A stretch of 64,000 bases of DNA from Arthrobacter sp. JZ12 (GCF_035189165.1 NZ_CP045246.1:496001-560000); one strand, 5' to 3'; shown: positions 43,551 through 53,632, numbered from the stretch's first letter. Notes: generated by a model from the letters alone, not told the origin. Numbers and translations: made by a program.

Positions 43551-43615
43551 TTTGAAAACACTTGATTCCTATAAGGAAACGACTGTGCGTGTGCACCGGT
43601 CGCTGAAGGAGACTC

Positions 43616-44623
43616 ATGGAAGAGCTGCGCGTAACAGCCGGCGACAAGCTGGGCCCGATCGACTCGGCCCGCATTCCGCGCTTCGCCGGAGCGGCCACCT
43701 TCGCGCGCCTCCCGCGGCTGGATCAGGTGCCGAGGGCGGACATCGCCGTCGTCGGTGTGCCCTTCGATTCAGGCGTCTCCTACCGGCCCGGCGCCCGCTT
43801 CGGGGCCAACCATGTCCGCGAGGCGTCCCGGCTCCTGCGCCCGTACAATCCGGCGCTGGACATCTCGCCCTTCGAGCGGGTCCAGGTGGCCGACGCCGGA
43901 GACATGGCCGTAAATCCCTTCAACATCCATGAAGCCTTGGACACCATCCAGCAGAATGCCCTGGATCTAACGCACGACGGCGCCCGCCTGGTCACGCTCG
44001 GCGGTGACCACACGATTGCCCTGCCTCTGCTGCGCGCGGCTTCGGAGCGGGCCGGGGCACCCGTCGCGCTGCTGCACTTCGATGCCCACCTTGATACCTG
44101 GGATACCTACTTCGGCGCCGAGTACACGCACGGCACTCCGTTCCGCAGGGCTGTGGAGGAAGGGATCCTGGACACGGAGGCCATCTCGCACGTCGGCACG
44201 CGGGGGCCGCTGTACGGCGTGAAGGATCTTGAGGACGACCGGCGGTTCGGCTTCGGCATCCACACCTCCTCGGATGTGTTCCGGCATGGCGTGGACGAGA
44301 CCGTTGCGCGGCTCCGCGACAGGATCGGCAACCGGCCGTTGTACGTCTCCATCGACATCGATGTCCTCGATCCCGCGCACGCACCGGGCACCGGCACTCC
44401 CGAAGCCGGCGGACTCACCAGCCGGGAGCTGCTCGAGATCCTCCGCGGCCTGCGCGGCCTGAACATGATCGGTGCCGACGTCGTGGAAGTTGCTCCCGCC
44501 TACGATCATGCCGAGCTCACCGGCGTGGCGGCCTCGCATGTGGCCTACGATCTGGTGAGTCTGATGGCCTATGAAATCTCGACTGAATTCTCAACCGGAA
44601 AGAGCGCTGATGCAGTCCGTTGA
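43616..44623 (+). CDS. speB: Agmatinase-family ureohydrolase
   Basis: A 335-residue ureohydrolase. It carries the binuclear manganese ligand motifs: [22 protein letters not shown] and [22 protein letters not shown]. Agmatinase yields putrescine and urea; guanidinobutyrase or another guanidino-acid hydrolase is also possible, since these motifs do not fix the substrate. GAAGGAGACTC precedes ATG 43616. The ThDP enzyme gene starts inside its last 14 bases, so the two are translated together and probably act in one pathway. Confidence 0.9.
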   Translation: MEELRVTAGDKLGPIDSARIPRFAGAATFARLPRLDQVPRADIAVVGVPFDSGVSYRPGARFGANHVREASRLLRPYNPALDISPFERVQVADAGDMAVNPFNIHEALDTIQQNALDLTHDGARLVTLGGDHTIALPLLRAASERAGAPVALLHFDAHLDTWDTYFGAEYTHGTPFRRAVEEGILDTEAISHVGTRGPLYGVKDLEDDRRFGFGIHTSSDVFRHGVDETVARLRDRIGNRPLYVSIDIDVLDPAHAPGTGTPEAGGLTSRELLEILRGLRGLNMIGADVVEVAPAYDHAELTGVAASHVAYDLVSLMAYEISTEFSTGKSADAVR

Positions 44624-46292
44624 AAGCGACGCGACCGTTCCTCCGCAGCCGGTCTCGGGCCAGCGCAACGGCGGAGACCTCGTCATAGAAACGCTGACCG
44701 CACTGGGTGCGACCACCGTCTTCGGCATCCCAGGCCAGCACGCCCTCGGGCTCTTTGACGCTCTCTCCCGCTCCAGCCTGCAGTTCGTCTCAAGCCGGGT
44801 CGAAAACAACTCAGCCTTCGCCGCCGACGGATTTTCCCGCGCCACCGGAGAGGTCGGCGTCCTCTTCCTCTCCACAGGACCCGGGGCGCTCACCTCGCTC
44901 GCCGGCCTCCAGGAGGCCTACGCCACCGGTGTCCCGATGATCGTCATCGCAAGCCAGATTCCGCTCGAGGGCCTGGGCGCACGGCGGAAGGGCATGCTCC
45001 ACCAGCTCGATGACCAGAAGGCGTCGGCCGCCAACGTCACCAAAAGCCAGCGGCTGATCCAGCACGCTTCGGGCATCCCTTCAGCCATCCAGGACGCGTG
45101 GACGGAAGCGGTGTCCTCCCCCCAGGGACCCGTCTGGGTGGAGGTTCCGCAGAACGTGCTGCTGGACCCCGTCGTCGTGCCGCGGGTGGAGGACGCGCTC
45201 GCTGAGCCGTTCGACAATCCGCCCCGGGTGGAACTGGTGCGGGAAGCGGTGAAGTGGCTGTCAGAAGCCCGGCGTCCGGTGATTGTGGCCGGGGGAGGCA
45301 CCCGTCGCGGCAAGGCCGAGAAGGAGCTGCTGTCCCTGGCTGAGAAGCTCGACGCTCCCGTGCTCTGCACGCCCGGCGGCAACGGCGCTTTCCCCTGGAA
45401 CCATGAGCTGTCGCTGCAGTCGTGGGTGGAGGACCGCTACGTCACCGAGGTCCTCGAGGACGCCGACGTCCTGCTGGTGATCGGTTCCTCGCTCGGTGAA
45501 GTGACGTCGAACTACTTCACCCTCGAGCCTCGCGGCCGGATCATCCAGATCGACGCCGAACCCCGCGTCCTGGAATCCAACCGGCCAGCGCTCGGCATCC
45601 GTGCCGACGCCGGCCAGGCACTCGCCGCGCTCGATGCGGCGTTGCAGCCGGTCGAGCGCCGCACTGGCAATTACGACCCGCGCAAGCTCGTCGCAGACAC
45701 CCTCGCCAAGGTTCAGGCCCGGCTCGACGCGCAGGACCTGGGCAAGGAACGCCGCTTCATGGCCGACATCCGCGCCGCCGTTCCGGACGACATGCAGACC
45801 TTCTGGGACATGACCATCGCCGCGTACTGGGGCTGGAGCTGCTGGGACTCCCGCGACGGTCAGTTCCACTCCGCCCAGGGTGCCGGTGGCCTCGGCTACG
45901 GTTTCCCCGGCGCCATCGGTGGTGCCGTCGGCCTGGCTTCGAAGGGCCTGCCCGCGCGCGTGCTGGCCGTGTCCGGCGATGGCTCTGCCATGTACTCCAT
46001 CTCGGAACTGGCCACTGCCCGGCAGCACAATCTTCCAGTCACCTGGCTGATTGTCGACGACGGCGGCTACGGCATCCTGCGCGAATACATGGAGGGCGCG
46101 TTCGGCAAGGCGACCGCTACGGAGCTGGCGCGACCGGACTTCGTGAAGCTCGCCGAGTCGTTCGGCGTGCCGGCCGTCCGCGTCGAGCCGCAGGATGTGC
46201 GGCAGGCGCTGGAGGAGGGTTTCGCCGCCGAGGGTCCCAACGTCGTCGTGGTGGAGACGCTGCTGAAGCTTTTCGCACCGACGCACCTGTAG
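44610..46292 (+). CDS. Thiamine-diphosphate-dependent enzyme (acetolactate synthase-like)
   Basis: A 560-residue three-domain ThDP enzyme. The N-terminal domain has [15 protein letters not shown] and the activating Glu in [21 protein letters not shown]; a central domain has [18 protein letters not shown]; the C-terminal domain has the cofactor motif [15 protein letters not shown]...VDDGGYG. It is acetolactate synthase-like but the reaction is unknown; pairing with an agmatinase suggests a carboligase or decarboxylase acting in arginine, agmatine or guanidino-compound breakdown. ATG 44610 has GGAAAGAG upstream; ATG 44571 would add 13 residues. Confidence 0.88.
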   Translation: MQSVESDATVPPQPVSGQRNGGDLVIETLTALGATTVFGIPGQHALGLFDALSRSSLQFVSSRVENNSAFAADGFSRATGEVGVLFLSTGPGALTSLAGLQEAYATGVPMIVIASQIPLEGLGARRKGMLHQLDDQKASAANVTKSQRLIQHASGIPSAIQDAWTEAVSSPQGPVWVEVPQNVLLDPVVVPRVEDALAEPFDNPPRVELVREAVKWLSEARRPVIVAGGGTRRGKAEKELLSLAEKLDAPVLCTPGGNGAFPWNHELSLQSWVEDRYVTEVLEDADVLLVIGSSLGEVTSNYFTLEPRGRIIQIDAEPRVLESNRPALGIRADAGQALAALDAALQPVERRTGNYDPRKLVADTLAKVQARLDAQDLGKERRFMADIRAAVPDDMQTFWDMTIAAYWGWSCWDSRDGQFHSAQGAGGLGYGFPGAIGGAVGLASKGLPARVLAVSGDGSAMYSISELATARQHNLPVTWLIVDDGGYGILREYMEGAFGKATATELARPDFVKLAESFGVPAVRVEPQDVRQALEEGFAAEGPNVVVVETLLKLFAPTHL

Positions 46293-46332
46293 GTTAGGGG
46301 CAAGTCCTACGTCCCAACCATCGAGGATGCCC

Positions 46333-47349
46333 GTGTTTGATCTGCGCGAACTGGACCGACCCATCATTGGAGCGCCGATGGCGGGAGGCCCTTCAACTCC
46401 GGAGCTGGCAGCTGCGGTGACCGACGCAGGAGGGTTGGGCTTCCTGGCGGCGGGATACCGGTCGCCCGGGAACCTCGAGGATCAACTGGGCAGGGTGCGC
46501 GAGCTCACCGCCGGGCCCGTCGGCGTGAACCTCTTTGTGCCCGACTCACTTGAACCGGATCCGGAAGACGTTGCGCGCTACTCGAACTCGCTGCGTGCTG
46601 AAGCGTCAGCGCTGGGCGTGGAGGTAGGCGCTGCCCGGAACGACGACGACGGCTGGCACGCCAAGCTCGAACTGGTCCTCGATGCCCGGCCCGAGGTTGT
46701 GTCCTTCACCTTCGGCTGCCCAGAAAGCCGCGTGCTCGCGACACTGGCGCAGGCCGGCATCCTGCCGATGGTCACCGTCACTACGGGGGAAGAGGCGCAG
46801 CAGGCGGTTGCCGCAGGAGCGCGGGCGCTGGCTGTCCAGGGGCCCGACGCCGGCGGCCACCGCGGCGCGTTCGACCAGCGGACAATACCCACCGATCGGC
46901 CGCTCGCCGACACGCTTACCGAAATTCGCTCGCAGACCGCTGTCCCGCTCGCGGCGGGTGGGGGAGTGTCCGGACCGGACGACGTCGTACGTCTCCTCGG
47001 CCTCGGCGCTGACGCGGTCCAGGTGGGCACCCTCCTGCTGACGGCCGACGAAGCGGGCACCAACCCGCTGCACCGGGCCGCGCTCACGGACGGGCGGTTC
47101 GCAGAGACCAGCCTCACGCGCGCCTACACCGGCCGCTTCGCCCGGGGCCTGACAAACAGGTTCATACGGGAGCACGCGGACGCGCCGGCCGGCTACCCAC
47201 ACCTGCACTACGTGACGGCGCCTCTGCGGGCTGCGGCGATTACCGCGGGCGACGCCGACATCGCGCATCTGTGGGCGGGCACCGGTTTCGCCTCGGCACG
47301 CCCGGAGCCGGCGGCGGCTATGGTGGAGCGGCTGAGTCCTACGCGTTAA
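46333..47349 (+). CDS. Nitronate monooxygenase family protein
   Basis: A 338-residue FMN-dependent TIM-barrel enzyme of the nitronate monooxygenase/2-nitropropane dioxygenase type. It has PIIGAPMAGGPSTPELAAAVTDAGGLGFLAAGY at the start, VGVNLFVP, VQGPDAGGHRGAF with the active-site histidine, VPLAAGGGVSGPDDV and GLGADAVQVGTLLL. It should oxidise alkyl nitronates. GTG 46333 is preferred because GAGG is six bases upstream; ATG 46327 adds two residues but sits against it. Its end overlaps the convergent LacI gene by 11 bases. Confidence 0.9.
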   Translation: MFDLRELDRPIIGAPMAGGPSTPELAAAVTDAGGLGFLAAGYRSPGNLEDQLGRVRELTAGPVGVNLFVPDSLEPDPEDVARYSNSLRAEASALGVEVGAARNDDDGWHAKLELVLDARPEVVSFTFGCPESRVLATLAQAGILPMVTVTTGEEAQQAVAAGARALAVQGPDAGGHRGAFDQRTIPTDRPLADTLTEIRSQTAVPLAAGGGVSGPDDVVRLLGLGADAVQVGTLLLTADEAGTNPLHRAALTDGRFAETSLTRAYTGRFARGLTNRFIREHADAPAGYPHLHYVTAPLRAAAITAGDADIAHLWAGTGFASARPEPAAAMVERLSPTR

Positions 47350-48358
47350 GCGCAGGTTCCGTCGACTCCCGCGCCATGACCTTGAACTGCGTAACCAGTT
47401 CGCGCGGCTCCGGATTCGCGGTGCCCTTGATGCGCTCCATGAGCACCCGGATCGCGGTTTCGGCAATCTCCTCGCGTCCGGGATTCACGCTGCTCAGGGT
47501 GGGAATGGAGTAACGGGTTTCCTCCAGGTCATCGAATCCGATGACGGCGACGTCGCCCGGGATGCGCAGACCAGCTTCCTGCAGGACGCGCATGGCACCC
47601 TGCGCCAGGGTGTCATTGAGGCCGAAGACGGCGTCGAACTCCACGCCGCTGTCCAGCAGGCGGTGCATCGCCTCGGCACCGTCGGCTCGGTGCCAGGTGC
47701 CGACGTAGGCGACGAGCGCGTCGTCGTACTCCATGCCCCGCGCGGCGAGCGCTTCCTGGTAGCCCTGGAGGCGGAAGGCGGCCGAACCGATGACCTCACC
47801 CTCGTGCGCTCCGACCACCGCTATGCGGCGTCGCCCGATGTCCAGCAGGTGCTCGGTGGCTGCGCGGGCGCCTTCGATGTTCTGCATGGTGACGTGGTCG
47901 CTGCTGCTGGAGAAGATTCGTTCACCGAGCAGGACCATGGGCACTTCAGCCTTAACCAGTGCAGCGTCCTCCTCGCCGAGTCCCAGCGGGCTGAAAATCA
48001 GCCCGTCCGACATGCGAAGGCGTGGGCTCCGAAGCACTTCAAGTTCGACGTCGCGTTCACCGCTGGTCTGCTCGATGAGCACCACCAGCCCCCGGGCGGA
48101 GGCCGCGGTGAGTACGGCGTCGGCCAGTTCAGCGAAGTAGGGGAGCCGGAGTTGCGGCACGGCTAGGGTGATCGCGCCGGTCTGTCCTGATCGCAGGCTC
48201 CGCGCCGTGAGATTGGGCCGGTAGCCCAGCTGAGCGATGGCCTGCTCCACGCGTTCACGCGTTGAGGGCCGGACGTTGGGGTGGTGGTTGATGACATTGG
48301 ACACCGTCTTGAACGAGACCCCGGCCACCTGGGCCACATCGTGCAGGGTCGCTGCCAT
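47339..48358 (-). CDS. LacI-family transcriptional regulator
   Basis: A 339-residue repressor. The helix-turn-helix with hinge is TLHDVAQVAGVSFKTVSNVINHHPNVRPSTRERVEQAIAQLGYRPN; the periplasmic-binding-protein-like effector domain includes AITLAVPQLRLPYFAEL, DGLIFSPLG and FGLNDTLAQGAMRVLQEAG, VIGFDDLEE. AAAAGGAC precedes ATG 48358. It lies downstream of the arabinanase gene on the same strand, after a hairpin, and is the obvious candidate to bind the CAACGTTG sites between the two arabinan transcripts. Its effector would be L-arabinose or an arabino-oligosaccharide. Confidence 0.92.
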   Translation of the reverse strand: MAATLHDVAQVAGVSFKTVSNVINHHPNVRPSTRERVEQAIAQLGYRPNLTARSLRSGQTGAITLAVPQLRLPYFAELADAVLTAASARGLVVLIEQTSGERDVELEVLRSPRLRMSDGLIFSPLGLGEEDAALVKAEVPMVLLGERIFSSSSDHVTMQNIEGARAATEHLLDIGRRRIAVVGAHEGEVIGSAAFRLQGYQEALAARGMEYDDALVAYVGTWHRADGAEAMHRLLDSGVEFDAVFGLNDTLAQGAMRVLQEAGLRIPGDVAVIGFDDLEETRYSIPTLSSVNPGREEIAETAIRVLMERIKGTANPEPRELVTQFKVMARESTEPALNA

Positions 48359-48402
48359 GCTGTGTCCTTTTCGTGTAACTGTCTTGTGTAAGCAATTGCG
48401 AG

Positions 48403-48440
48403 CTGCCGGTGGGACACGCTTCAACGTGTCCCACCGGCAG
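48403..48440 (-). terminator. Terminator of the secreted arabinanase gene
   Basis: A perfect 16-base-pair stem (48403-48418 with 48425-48440) around loop CTTCAA lies 20 bases after the stop of the minus-strand arabinanase gene and before the LacI start. No long T-run is present. Confidence 0.7.
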
Positions 48441-48460
48441 GATATAACTTCGACGCCGCG

Positions 48461-49942
48461 TCAGCGGTTGCCCGGTGCCCTCACTTCGAGGGCAACCGGC
48501 TCGATTTCGGTGCTGCCGTGCGCGTTCGAGAACACAGCCCGCACCAGCAGCCCGTCCTGATCGGCACTCAGGTGCTTGAGGGTCAGCTCGGAGCGGCGTG
48601 CGCCGTCTCCCGAGTTCAGGGTGCGCGGTTGTTCCGCGACGCGCTGCCAGGTGGCGCCGTCGTCGGACGAGATCTCCCACTCTGCCACCGGGGCGGGTGT
48701 GCCCGTCGCCTCTGCTCGGAAGGTAGCCTTCCCGCCGACGACGGCGGAGTCCGCCTCAGGTGCGATCGTCACCTCGGGCAGGTTGACCGTCTGGTTGAAC
48801 TCGGGCCAGCCGTCAACCCAATTGATCTTCTGCAGGCCGAGGGTAGGGAAGAACGGAATGTCCTCGTTGGCGCCGTCGTAATAGTGGAAGGCGAGGTAGT
48901 CGCCGAAGACCGACTGCCCGCCCGGACCCTTGACCGCGCCGTGGTCACCCAGGACCACGGTTCCGCCGCCTCCGAACATGTCGCGGCCGTCCTTGTCCAG
49001 GTACGGGCCCTTGACCGACTTCGAGCGGCCCACCGCGATCTTGTAGGTGGAATCACCGCCCCGGCAGCAGGAATCGAAGGAGACAAAGAGGTAGTAGTAG
49101 TCGCCCATCTTCGTGATGTAGGGAGCCTCAATGGGGTTGCCCGGCATGAAGCGGTCGGCAATGTTCACGGTCTGTGACTGCCAGTTCTCCACGGGCTTGC
49201 CGCTCGGCCACTCAATCGGCACCAGGAAGATGCCGTACCAGAAGGAGCCGATGGCCATGTAGGGCTTGCCGTCCTCGCCCTCGACGATGCCGGCGTCGAT
49301 GGCGTTGAACGTCTTGCCCGGGTTATTGGGGTCCAGTCCAGTGGCGGGGGAGGAGACGACGAGGCCCTGGTCGACCCACTCGTAGTCCGGATCATTCGGG
49401 TCAAGCGTGGTGTTCGTAGCCAGCGCCGTCAGGGAGTTGCTGCCGCCGAACCGGGAGGCCGAGTAGTACAGGTAGTAGGTGCCGTCATGCTCGTAGATTT
49501 CCGGTGCCCAGAGGTTTCCGGGGAGCTCACCGTCGGAGAAGTGCTCGTCGATCCAGGCGGGAATCTGATCCCAGACGGTACCGGTGTACTCCCAGGTGGT
49601 GCCCTCGTCGTGCGAGGACCAGATCTGAATGGTTCCACCGTTCTCGCGGTTGATCAGGCCGGTGGAGTAGACGTACCAGGTGCCGTCGTCGTCGATGATG
49701 AGGGCCGGGTCATGGATGGGGGAGGTCTCACCGACCACGGACTTGCCGCCGGGAAGGTCCTGGGTGAAGGGGGTGCCCTGGGCTGTCCAGGTGCCGGAGG
49801 AGTTTTGGGTTGCGTTCGCCTGGACAGCCGGAGCTGTTGCAGTGCCCGTGAAGATCAGGCCGAGGCTGATTCCAACGGCGGCGGTTGCTTTAGGCAGGCG
49901 GTTACGGAGAAGGCTCAGGGGTGATCGTGACGTCGTCATCAC
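48461..49942 (-). CDS. Secreted GH43 arabinanase with a C-terminal Ig-like domain
   Basis: A 493-residue protein with a Sec signal peptide (basic start, GISLGLIFTGTATAPAVQANA). The five-bladed GH43 propeller runs from about residue 65 to 390: HDPALIIDDDGTWYVYSTG with the general-base Asp, GNLWAPEIYEHDGTYYLYYSAS, FNAIDAGIVEGEDGKPYMAIGSF, and PIEAPYITKMGDYYYLFVSFDSCCRG with the catalytic Glu. A C-terminal Ig-like module follows. It is probably an extracellular endo-1,5-alpha-L-arabinanase. ATG 49942 (or 49939) follows GGAAAGGACC. It diverges from the importer operon across a region with arabinose-type operators. Confidence 0.92.
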   Translation of the reverse strand: MMTTSRSPLSLLRNRLPKATAAVGISLGLIFTGTATAPAVQANATQNSSGTWTAQGTPFTQDLPGGKSVVGETSPIHDPALIIDDDGTWYVYSTGLINRENGGTIQIWSSHDEGTTWEYTGTVWDQIPAWIDEHFSDGELPGNLWAPEIYEHDGTYYLYYSASRFGGSNSLTALATNTTLDPNDPDYEWVDQGLVVSSPATGLDPNNPGKTFNAIDAGIVEGEDGKPYMAIGSFWYGIFLVPIEWPSGKPVENWQSQTVNIADRFMPGNPIEAPYITKMGDYYYLFVSFDSCCRGGDSTYKIAVGRSKSVKGPYLDKDGRDMFGGGGTVVLGDHGAVKGPGGQSVFGDYLAFHYYDGANEDIPFFPTLGLQKINWVDGWPEFNQTVNLPEVTIAPEADSAVVGGKATFRAEATGTPAPVAEWEISSDDGATWQRVAEQPRTLNSGDGARRSELTLKHLSADQDGLLVRAVFSNAHGSTEIEPVALEVRAPGNR

Positions 49943-49990
49943 GGTCCTTTCCTTGGAGAGGCATTCGGGGAAGGTGCTGCTTACGCTTTA

Positions 49991-49998
49991 CAACGTTG
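49991..49998. promoter_or_regulatory. CAACGTTG operator near the arabinanase start
   Basis: TTTACAACGTTGAAAT holds the palindrome CAACGTTG with a central CG step, as in LacI-family operators. It lies 48 bases before the arabinanase gene, read on the minus strand. Two more copies lie at the other promoter of this divergent region. Confidence 0.6.
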
Positions 49999-50168
49999 AA
50001 ATATCGCACGCATCACGGAGGCCGTCAAGGGAGTGGGTGCGGCGATAGGGCAACGGCCAACCGTTAGCGGAAGAATGCCAACGGTTGGCGTTTCGGCTAT
50101 CGCCGACGATTCCTGGCGGGCGGGGGGAGCACTCCACAGGCCCCGTCGAAATATTTCGCTCGGGGGTG

Positions 50169-50224
50169 TTGACGCTCGAATGTGATCTATGCCATTCTCT
50201 TTTGCAACGTTGTAATCAACGTTG
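50169..50224 (+). promoter_or_regulatory. Promoter and two tandem CAACGTTG operators for the arabinan operon
   Basis: TTGACG (50169-50174) is a likely -35 box; a poor -10 (CATTCT, 50193-50198) follows. The palindrome CAACGTTG occurs at 50205-50212 and 50217-50224, exactly 12 bases apart, overlapping the expected transcription start. A repressor bound here would block initiation. Confidence 0.6.
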
Positions 50225-50288
50225 TAACTCCGGCCCCCACCTCCTCCTCCAGCGGCCGTCTACAACCACTAACCGGAAGGACCACGTG

Positions 50289-51626
50289 ATGATGAAGTCA
50301 CGTTCCATCGCCAAGACCATCGCGGCTGCTGCTGCGGCAGGCCTGCTCCTCAGCGGATGCGCCGCCGGAGCCGGCAGCAACGACGGCGATAACACCCTCA
50401 CGTTCATGTACCGTGGCGGGCCCGACGACAAGAAGGCCTACGAACAGGCTGTGGCCCAGTTCGAGAAGGACAACGGGGTGGAGGTCGAGATGATCCAGAC
50501 CACCGCCGATCAATACAGTACCAAGCTCAAGGCCGCCATCTCCGGTCGCCAGATCCCGGATGTCTTCTACATCAGCCCCGGCGAGGTCCAGGCCTACGTG
50601 AAGAACGGCATCATCAAGGACATCACGGAGCATGTCGAGAATGCGGAAAACATCGACCTGGACAACATCTGGGATTACGGGGTTGACAGCTACCGGTTCG
50701 ACGGCGAACTCAGCGGCCAGGGTGCCATCTACGCACTTCCCAAGGACGTTGGCCCGTTCTCCTTCGGCTACAACAAGACGATGTTCGAGGAAGCCGGAAT
50801 TCCGCTGCCGGATCCCGAGAAGCCCTACACCATGGAGGAGTTCGTCGAGGTTGCCAAGCAGCTCACCAAGGACACCAACGGCGACGGCAAGCTGGATCAG
50901 TGGGGTACCGGCCTCAATGTGACCTGGAACCTGCCGGCGTTCGTCTGGTCCAACGGCGGCGACTGGTTGAACGAGGACCGCACCAAGGTCACCATCGACA
51001 CTCCCGAATTCACCGAAGCGCTGCAGTGGTTCGCTGACCTGCAGAATGTCGAGAAGGTCACTCCGTCAGCCGGTGAAGCGCAGACCCTGGATACCTACCA
51101 GCGCTGGATGAAGGGCGAGATCGGTTTCTTCCCTGTCGGCCCGTGGGACCTCTCCACCTACGAAACCCTGCCCTTCGAGTACGACCTGATTCCGTACCCG
51201 GTCGGTGCAACCGGTGAGCCTGCCACCTACACCGGAACCCTGGGCATTGCGGTGTCCAACGCCAGCAAGCTCCCCGAGGAAGCAGCCAAGCTGGCCACCT
51301 ACCTCTCCGCGAATGAGGAAGCACAGCAGACGCTGACGGATGCGGGCGTACAGATCCCCAACCTCGAAGACAAGGCTGAGGAGTGGGCCGCTGATGAGAG
51401 CACCAAACCTGCTAACAAGGCTGAGTTCCTCCAGGTTGTCCGCGAGTACGGCCGTCCGCTCCCGAGCGAATTGACCTACAACGCCGAGTGGTACGACGAG
51501 TTCTTCACCAATATCCAGCCGGTGCTGGACGGCAAGAAGACCGCCGCCGAGTACGTCAAGGAAGCGCAGCCGAAGATGCAGCAGTTCCTCGATGCGGCGA
51601 ACCAGCAGGCAGGGATCGGCGGCTAG
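50289..51626 (+). CDS. Arabino-oligosaccharide ABC importer binding lipoprotein
   Basis: A 445-residue sugar-binding lipoprotein: signal with basic start and lipobox L-S-G-C near residue 23, then an acidic Gly-rich stretch and the family 1 fold ([71 protein letters not shown]). GGAAGGACC precedes ATG 50289 (ATG 50292 follows directly). It heads the arabinan operon, so the ligand is probably short alpha-1,5-arabino-oligosaccharides (inference from neighbours). A hairpin lies between it and the permease genes. Confidence 0.92.
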   Translation: MMKSRSIAKTIAAAAAAGLLLSGCAAGAGSNDGDNTLTFMYRGGPDDKKAYEQAVAQFEKDNGVEVEMIQTTADQYSTKLKAAISGRQIPDVFYISPGEVQAYVKNGIIKDITEHVENAENIDLDNIWDYGVDSYRFDGELSGQGAIYALPKDVGPFSFGYNKTMFEEAGIPLPDPEKPYTMEEFVEVAKQLTKDTNGDGKLDQWGTGLNVTWNLPAFVWSNGGDWLNEDRTKVTIDTPEFTEALQWFADLQNVEKVTPSAGEAQTLDTYQRWMKGEIGFFPVGPWDLSTYETLPFEYDLIPYPVGATGEPATYTGTLGIAVSNASKLPEEAAKLATYLSANEEAQQTLTDAGVQIPNLEDKAEEWAADESTKPANKAEFLQVVREYGRPLPSELTYNAEWYDEFFTNIQPVLDGKKTAAEYVKEAQPKMQQFLDAANQQAGIGG

Positions 51627-51656
51627 GAGCCGACCGCCTGCAAGCTGACCCAGACA

Positions 51657-51693
51657 GGGTGCCGCGGCCGAGGACGAGCCGGCCGCGGCACCC
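51657..51693 (+). terminator. Intercistronic hairpin after the binding-protein gene
   Basis: GGGTGCCGCGGCC and GGCCGCGGCACCC form a perfect 13-base-pair stem with an 11-base loop, 30 bases after the binding-protein stop and 59 before the permease start. There is no T-run. It probably stabilises the upstream mRNA or terminates partially, giving more binding protein than permease. Confidence 0.65.
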
Positions 51694-51752
51694 CCTTCCA
51701 GCCAGGCAACGCCAGGCGCCCATAACCGCTCTTGAATCAACGAGGATTTCAG

Positions 51753-52652
51753 ATGTCCACTTCCACGCGCCGACCCCGGCTCCACCGGCAGGAGCACCTG
51801 ACTGCGCTGGCGTTCGTTGCCCTTCCGGTCATCGGGTTTCTGCTCTTCACGCTCTACCCGATGTTGTTCTCGATCTACGCCTCCTTCACCGACTGGAACG
51901 GGCTAACCGCTCCCGTCTTCAGCGGCCTGGACAACTACATCGCGATGTTCCAGGATCCCTACTTCCTGGAGGCGATGTACAACACGTTCTACCTCATGAT
52001 CGGCATTCCGATCGGCCTCGTGATCTCCCTTGCGCTGGCCCTGGCGATGAACCGGAAGATGCGTGGTTCCACGTTCTTCCGCACCGTCTACTACGTTCCC
52101 GTTATCTCGTCCATCGCCGCCGTGGCAATCCTCTGGCAGTGGGCGTTCAACGGAGACTTCGGCCTAATCAACCAGACACTGGCTCTGGTGGGCATCGATG
52201 GGCCGAACTGGCTTCAGGACGCCAACATGGTGAAGCCGGCGCTGATCATCATGGCCATCTGGAAGGGCCTTGGATTCTCGATGCTCCTCTATTTGGCAGC
52301 GTTGCAGTCGGTGCCCCGCCACCTCTATGAAGCTGCGGCTCTCGACGGCGCCGGCGCCTGGCAACAGTTCCGCCACATCACCGTTCCGATGGTTCGTCCG
52401 GTGACGTTCTTCCTGGTGGTGACCAGCGTCATCGCGGGCTCCCAGGTCTTCGTCGAAATCGACATCATGACCCCCACGGGCGGCCCGGAGTTCTCCTCCG
52501 CCACCATCGTTTGGTACATCTGGCAGAAGGCCTTCGACAACCTGCAGATGGGATACGCATCAGCGATGTCTGTGGTCCTCGGCCTCATGGTGTTCCTCAT
52601 TACCTTCATCCAGTTCCGGCTCAACCGCCGCAACCAGTTCTCGATTGACTGA
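51753..52652 (+). CDS. ABC sugar importer permease, MalF-like
   Basis: A 299-residue permease with six membrane helices (first LTALAFVALPVIGFLLFTLY) and the EAA loop YEAAALDGAGAWQQFRHITVPMVRP. It resembles AraP-type arabino-oligosaccharide permeases. CGAGG lies ahead of ATG 51753. It is followed after 11 bases by its MalG-like partner. Confidence 0.92.
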   Translation: MSTSTRRPRLHRQEHLTALAFVALPVIGFLLFTLYPMLFSIYASFTDWNGLTAPVFSGLDNYIAMFQDPYFLEAMYNTFYLMIGIPIGLVISLALALAMNRKMRGSTFFRTVYYVPVISSIAAVAILWQWAFNGDFGLINQTLALVGIDGPNWLQDANMVKPALIIMAIWKGLGFSMLLYLAALQSVPRHLYEAAALDGAGAWQQFRHITVPMVRPVTFFLVVTSVIAGSQVFVEIDIMTPTGGPEFSSATIVWYIWQKAFDNLQMGYASAMSVVLGLMVFLITFIQFRLNRRNQFSID

Positions 52653-52663
52653 GGCAGGTCACC

Positions 52664-53620
52664 ATGTCCTCCCAACGCGTTCTTCCTTCCCCGCCGCCGC
52701 TCAAGCCGGAATCCGGACTGCCCGGACGACGGTCCACACGTCCCGCGTCCGCTCCTGCAGATGCCGCCAATCCGCCGTCGGTCGCAGAGAAGCGGCACCG
52801 GCTCGGCAACATCCTCGTGACCGTCATCCTGTCGCTCGGTGCGGTCATCATGATCGCGCCGCTGCTCTGGACCTTCTCGACCTCGCTGAAGACCCGAGAA
52901 GGTGTCTTCTCCCTTCCGCCGCAGTGGATTCCCGACCCGTTCGTCTGGGATAACTACGTCCGGATCTGGACGGCGGGCCCGCTGCTCAGCGGCATCCAGA
53001 ACAGCCTGATCATCGCGTGCACCGTGACCGTTGTGGGCACGCTCTTCTCGGCGCTGGCAGCGTTTGCCTTCGCCAAGATGCGCATGCCGTACAAGAATGT
53101 GCTGTTCCTCAGCCAGCTCGCCGCCCTGATGGTTCCGTTCCCCACGCTGATGATCCCGCAGTTCACCATGTTCGCCTCGATCGGCTGGGTGGATACGCTC
53201 CTGCCGCTGATCGTCCCCTTTATCTTCGGCAACATCATCATGATCTTCTTCCTGCGCCAGTACCTTTCATCGGTTCCGGATTCCATCATCGAGGCGGCCA
53301 GGATCGACGGCGCATCCTTCCTGCAGATCTTCTTCCGCCTGATCTTCCCGGTCATCAAGCCCGCCATCGCTGCTCAGTTCATCCTGTGGTTCATGGCGGT
53401 GTGGAACGACTACCTGGCCCCGATCATCTACCTGAACTCGCCCGAGGTGCAGACCCTGCAGCTGGTGATCGCGAACTTCAACGCCCAGTACGCCATCCAG
53501 ACCGACTACCCGCTGATCATGGCCGCCTCGTTCGTGGCGCTGCTTCCGGTGCTCATTGTGTTCATTGTCTTCCAGCGCCAGATCATCGAGTCCATCGCGC
53601 TCACCGGATCGAAGGGCTAG
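52664..53620 (+). CDS. ABC sugar importer permease, MalG-like
   Basis: A 318-residue permease, AraQ-like. A 45-residue polar, Pro-rich N-terminus precedes six helices; the EAA loop is IEAARIDGASFLQIFFRLIFPVIKP. It pairs with the upstream permease. No ATPase gene is in the locus, so a shared multitask ATPase must energise it. GAGGCAGG precedes ATG 52664. Confidence 0.92.
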   Translation: MSSQRVLPSPPPLKPESGLPGRRSTRPASAPADAANPPSVAEKRHRLGNILVTVILSLGAVIMIAPLLWTFSTSLKTREGVFSLPPQWIPDPFVWDNYVRIWTAGPLLSGIQNSLIIACTVTVVGTLFSALAAFAFAKMRMPYKNVLFLSQLAALMVPFPTLMIPQFTMFASIGWVDTLLPLIVPFIFGNIIMIFFLRQYLSSVPDSIIEAARIDGASFLQIFFRLIFPVIKPAIAAQFILWFMAVWNDYLAPIIYLNSPEVQTLQLVIANFNAQYAIQTDYPLIMAASFVALLPVLIVFIVFQRQIIESIALTGSKG

Positions 53621-53632
53621 GAGGCACAGCTT

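Noticed and set aside
43363-43615. A possible small gene or riboswitch before the agmatinase gene
   Set aside because: No frame with a ribosome site and no conserved riboswitch core could be recognised; only promoter-like boxes and a short palindrome are visible.
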